From contig JAUNCI010000001.1 of the NCBI GenBank assembly GCA_030526665.1, forward strand, positions 157,935-221,934: DNA of 64,000 bases, in the 5' to 3' direction. Below, piece by piece: positions 61,657-64,000 of the stretch (position 1 is the first letter of the stretch; the number at the start of each line of letters is the position of its first letter). Below the pieces are notes generated by a model. It had not been told where the DNA came from. It saw only the letters and a list, made by a program, of their open reading frames with translations, and did no database searches. This stretch comes from Eubacteriales bacterium (lineage in GTDB: Bacteria > Bacillota > Clostridia > Lachnospirales > Lachnospiraceae). Position numbers and translations under genes: made by a program.

Positions 61657-61689
61657 AAAAAAAGCGGGCTTGCAAATGCAAACCCGCTC
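61657..61689 (-). terminator. Terminator after the ferredoxin gene
   Basis: AGCGGGCTTGCA/TGCAAACCCGCT form a 12-bp stem with a run of A on its left, so it terminates on the - strand, facing the rny terminator. Confidence 0.88.
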
Positions 61690-61701
61690 ACTGAAAATCA
61701 A

Positions 61702-61875
61702 TTATTCACCTGCAGAGATAGCTTCTGTAGGACATTCATCTGCGCATGTTCCGCAATCAAGACATGCATCAGCATTGATTTCGAATTTTCCATCTCCTTC
61801 AGAGATAGCTTCTGCTGGACATACAGATGCGCATGTTCCACAGCTTACGCAATCATCAGAAATAACATATGCCAT
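61702..61875 (-). CDS. 2[4Fe-4S] ferredoxin
   Basis: A 57-aa clostridial-type ferredoxin. The translated - strand starts MAYVISDDCVSCGTCASVCP and has a second half CLDCGTCADECP, each a CxxCxxCxxxCP cluster motif; the two halves are internal repeats ending in EAIS. It carries low-potential electrons for anaerobic redox enzymes. AAGGAGGATC precedes the ATG. On the - strand a TTGTAT-17 bp-TAAAAT promoter can be seen in the ~200-bp gap before it. An open frame on the + strand here is only its antisense shadow. Confidence 0.97.
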   Translation of the reverse strand: MAYVISDDCVSCGTCASVCPAEAISEGDGKFEINADACLDCGTCADECPTEAISAGE

Positions 61876-62031
61876 AGTTATGATCCTCCTTGTATACTTT
61901 GTCGCCTAAAATTAAGGTTATTGTTATTTTAATATATTCAGAGCAGGAATACAAGCATTAAATTTTGTACAATATTCACATTAAATTTTATATAATATAT
62001 CGAAAAGTATTCTAAAAACCACATGAAAACA

Positions 62032-62060
62032 TTGCGAACTTTCCTGTCAGGTATTATAAT
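62032..62060 (+). promoter_or_regulatory. Promoter of the DUF1858 gene
   Basis: TTGCGA (62032-62037) and TATAAT (62055-62060) are 17 bp apart, about 50 bp before the start codon. Confidence 0.7.
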
Positions 62061-62111
62061 AGCTTTTGTGTAATACGAATAATCGCAATGAAATTCAAGG
62101 AGGATTTTACA

Positions 62112-62312
62112 ATGGCTAAAGTTACAAAAGATATGCTGATCGGCCAGCTTATTCAGTTAGAACCAAATGCAGCTGCAATTCTTATGAGAGCAGGAATGCA
62201 TTGTATCGGATGCCCATCTTCACAGATGGAATCTATCGAAGAAGCTGCAATGGTTCACGGATTTGACGCTGATGTACTCGTTCAGCAGATTAATGATTTT
62301 TTAGGTGAATAA
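62112..62312 (+). CDS. DUF1858 domain protein
   Basis: A 66-aa protein with the DUF1858 pattern: TKDMLIGQLIQLEPNAAAIL and MRAGMHCIGCPSSQMESIEEA, where a CxxC pair follows a glycine-methionine turn. Family members are often fused to or found near hybrid-cluster and iron-sulfur repair proteins. The start at 62112 follows AAGGAGGATTT. It is a stand-alone gene here with its own promoter, convergent with mecA. Confidence 0.9.
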   Translation: MAKVTKDMLIGQLIQLEPNAAAILMRAGMHCIGCPSSQMESIEEAAMVHGFDADVLVQQINDFLGE

Positions 62313-62388
62313 TCTATTTTTAGATTGAATGTATCTGTGAAGCTATCGAATACAGTGGAGCGATACGATCGAACAATAAATAATCATG

Positions 62389-62429
62389 AAAAAAAAAATC
62401 CCATACTCAGGAGAGTGTGGGATTTTTTG
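62389..62429. terminator. Bidirectional terminator between the DUF1858 gene and mecA
   Basis: ATCCCATACTC and GAGTGTGGGAT (one wobble) with an AGGA loop, flanked by an A run on the left and a T run on the right. Confidence 0.9.
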
Positions 62430-62454
62430 CTTTATCCTGACAAAGAGTGATCTT

Positions 62455-63207
62455 TTATAATTGTGATAATTGCTGAAGGGCATTTGCAGAGATAAGCTCA
62501 CCATGCTCCAGAAGATAAGCCTCTGCGGCAGAAGTAAAGGCCTTTCCTGTAGCATATTCAGAAAGTATGTTGCAGGTTTTATTAAAATTTTCCACGGATG
62601 TGGAACTCTGGTGAAGAACCAGAAGATATGCATTTGCCTTTTCATCTTTAAATAACATATTATTTCCATCATATACGTCTGCTGTGCTGTGAGAAGCACA
62701 GATTACATCGTCCAGGGAATGGAAAGTAAATAAACGAAGAAGATCAACCGGTTCGGAAATAGCGGATTCTGTCTTTTCCTCCGGTATCTTTTCGTTTGGA
62801 ACAACGTCCTCTGTCTTTGCTGTTTTCTTCAGCTTTGCTTCACAAAGTTTCTGAAAGATATCAATGATATTATCTGCTCCGTCAAACTGTATCGGTTCGG
62901 AAGGTACCTGTTCACCTTTATATGGGCTGAATTTTGAAAAACGAGTATCGAGTTCATCAGGATCCTCAACTTTGGTAACAATGAGGATAATACTTTCCAT
63001 ATTAATCGGAATAGCTTCGATCATAAGCGGGGTGTTATCAGCTTCAAAACCGAACTGAATATTTGCCTGTTGCATCATTTCACGGAATAAACGTTTTGCT
63101 TTGTCTGTACCATAAGCAAGTTCGCTAAGTCTTATTTCATGATTGGCAAGATCCTCTTTTGTCAATGTGCAGCGAATCTGGTTGTCATTAATTTTCTCAA
63201 TTTTCAT
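62455..63207 (-). CDS. mecA: Adaptor protein MecA
   Basis: ClpC adaptor that targets proteins for ClpCP degradation. The 250-aa protein has the N-terminal MecA domain (MKIEKINDNQIRCTLTKEDL, LFREMMQQANIQFGFE) and the C-terminal ClpC-binding domain from about residue 150 (RLFTFHSLDDVICASH, LLVLHQSSTSVENFNKTCNI), joined by a charged linker. It is a lone gene on the - strand, with GATGTG before the ATG. Confidence 0.92.
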   Translation of the reverse strand: MKIEKINDNQIRCTLTKEDLANHEIRLSELAYGTDKAKRLFREMMQQANIQFGFEADNTPLMIEAIPINMESIILIVTKVEDPDELDTRFSKFSPYKGEQVPSEPIQFDGADNIIDIFQKLCEAKLKKTAKTEDVVPNEKIPEEKTESAISEPVDLLRLFTFHSLDDVICASHSTADVYDGNNMLFKDEKANAYLLVLHQSSTSVENFNKTCNILSEYATGKAFTSAAEAYLLEHGELISANALQQLSQL

Positions 63208-63706
63208 TCAATCACATCCTATCCAAATCAACATGTGCAAAATGACGTGCACATCTCAATGTGTATTGCATTTCCTGACTATATCAAGTACGTAATATAG
63301 GCTTGATATAAAAAGGATACGAATTATTTTATATTATATAATAGGAGATTGCAACTTGTAAATGTAATTTAAACATCACAATTATTAAAAAATTCGAAAA
63401 TATTTCTGAAAAAAATATCAATTTGACGATATCTATTGAAATCAGAAATCGGAATCGTATAATGGGAGATAGAAAAAAGAGCAGGGCTTTGAATAAACAT
63501 TTACAAAGTTATAAGCATAACAAATCATAATAATATACAAGAACTATTCTATTCCATAACATATATTATTTCAAATATACCGGCTTTCAACAAACCTATT
63601 CTTTGCAGCGTATCTGCTGTATCAAATTTATCCACATATGAGAAATGATAAGTCCAGTTCCTTTTTCAAAAATGGTGTTTCAAAATTTAATAAGGAAGGA
63701 GGGCTT
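63208..63706. other. AT-rich intergenic region with a promoter and a long leader
   Basis: About 500 bases between mecA and the last gene. A sigma-A-like promoter, TTGAAA (63436-63441) with TATAAT (63458-63463, 16-bp spacer), points to the right and would give a leader of about 240 nt. An imperfect repeat, CAAGTACGTAATATAGGCTTG, at ~63284 could form a hairpin. I recognise no riboswitch, tRNA or small RNA family here. Confidence 0.5.
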
Positions 63707-63946
63707 ATGGGTACGGATATATCACAGACAAAACAAAAGTCTAAGATACGGAAACGTATAAAGAAAGAACTGGAGAGCTATCGGGAACAGAATGTAGATC
63801 TGTTTTTGAATGGACATCCAAGTTCCCCGTCTGATATTGCAAAAGCCTGTCAACTTGCAGAGGGCGGAGTCTACATGAGAGATTATACAGAAGATCAGCA
63901 AGGCAAAATTGTCTGTGTAAATTTCGATTTTGTAGACAAAGTATAA
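63707..63946 (+). CDS. Small uncharacterised protein
   Basis: A 79-aa basic-then-acidic protein. Residues 8-25 are Lys/Arg-rich and helical (KQKSKIRKRIKKELESYR), and the rest contains LNGHPSSPSDIAKACQLAEG and a C-terminal strand KIVCVNFDFV. I recognise no family. The ATG at 63707 follows a strong AAGGAGGG site; the open frame extends upstream but has no better start. It lies at the window edge with a long untranslated leader, so its operon context is unknown. Confidence 0.6.
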   Translation: MGTDISQTKQKSKIRKRIKKELESYREQNVDLFLNGHPSSPSDIAKACQLAEGGVYMRDYTEDQQGKIVCVNFDFVDKV

Positions 63947-64000
63947 TTTAAAAACGATGGAAAATATCACAGAAGAAAAAAGAAGTGTCTGTCTCTACGT

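Noticed and set aside
61562-61909. A 115-aa + strand protein after rny
   Set aside because: It is antisense to the clear 57-aa ferredoxin on the - strand and crosses two terminators; its apparent repeats mirror the ferredoxin repeat.

Overview
The window looks like a chromosomal core region of a low-GC Clostridia bacterium, most likely a gut Lachnospiraceae. The evidence is the gene order (gls24-nusB-xseA-xseB-ispA-dxs-tlyA-nadK-argR-recN, then a spo0A homologue), the pairing of RNase J with RNase Y, a MecA adaptor, and two large families (DUF5717/DUF5716-like) that I associate with Lachnospiraceae. Nearly all genes lie on the + strand. I see no tRNA, rRNA, CRISPR array, insertion sequence or prophage.

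Layout. 0-2.3 kb: dnaJ, then an AEC-family permease on the - strand. 2.5-9.6 kb: the accessory highlight, a two-operon locus for L-rhamnonate catabolism combined with bacterial microcompartment (BMC) shell genes. Operon 1 is rhmD (L-rhamnonate dehydratase) and a GntP-family permease. Operon 2 is an IclR regulator, a DapA-family aldolase, a YhcH/YiaL-family protein, an MDR-family oxidoreductase with an N-terminal encapsulation-peptide-like helix, and two BMC-H shell proteins. Three similar palindromes lie near the two promoters and are probably IclR operators. The inferred flow is import of rhamnonate, dehydration to 2-keto-3-deoxy-L-rhamnonate, and aldol cleavage to pyruvate plus L-lactaldehyde, with the aldehyde step placed in or at a protein shell. 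No pentameric BMC-P, aldehyde dehydrogenase, diol dehydratase or glycyl-radical enzyme is present, so this is not a standard PDU/EUT/GRM locus.

9.7-21.2 kb: translation and RNA housekeeping (prmA, rsmE, cysteine desulfurase with thiI, an HPr-like protein lacking the active histidine, mtaB, ireB, DUF1292, RNase J, ylbF, a short MltG-like membrane protein, trmR, trhP-type U32 protein). 21.3-27.9 kb: a PfkB sugar kinase overlapping a 3-gene module of a ~1180-aa protein (beta domains plus long helical array), an actin/Hsp70-fold protein and a TPR protein, which resembles an undescribed chaperone-like system. 28-45 kb: purB, purA, a membrane-anchored HAD protein, a SEC-C protein, a YdcF protein, divergent aroE/aroD, a SigE/SigK-like sigma factor, a DUF3877-like protein, a radical SAM protein, an FtsW-type SEDS protein, acpP, gltX, a UvrD-type helicase and prfC. 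44-53 kb: the conserved gls24-to-recN cluster.

53-64 kb: a flavodiiron protein and a DUF362 ferredoxin-like protein stand where spoIVB usually sits, followed by a shortened Spo0A homologue that keeps the DNA-binding domain but has lost most of its receiver domain, including the phosphoacceptor aspartate. Then come glgA, recA (with a perfect SOS box), recX, rny, a small ferredoxin, a DUF1858 protein, mecA and a small unknown protein. The altered Spo0A, missing spoIVB and orphan sporulation-type sigma factor suggest sporulation has been lost or rewired.
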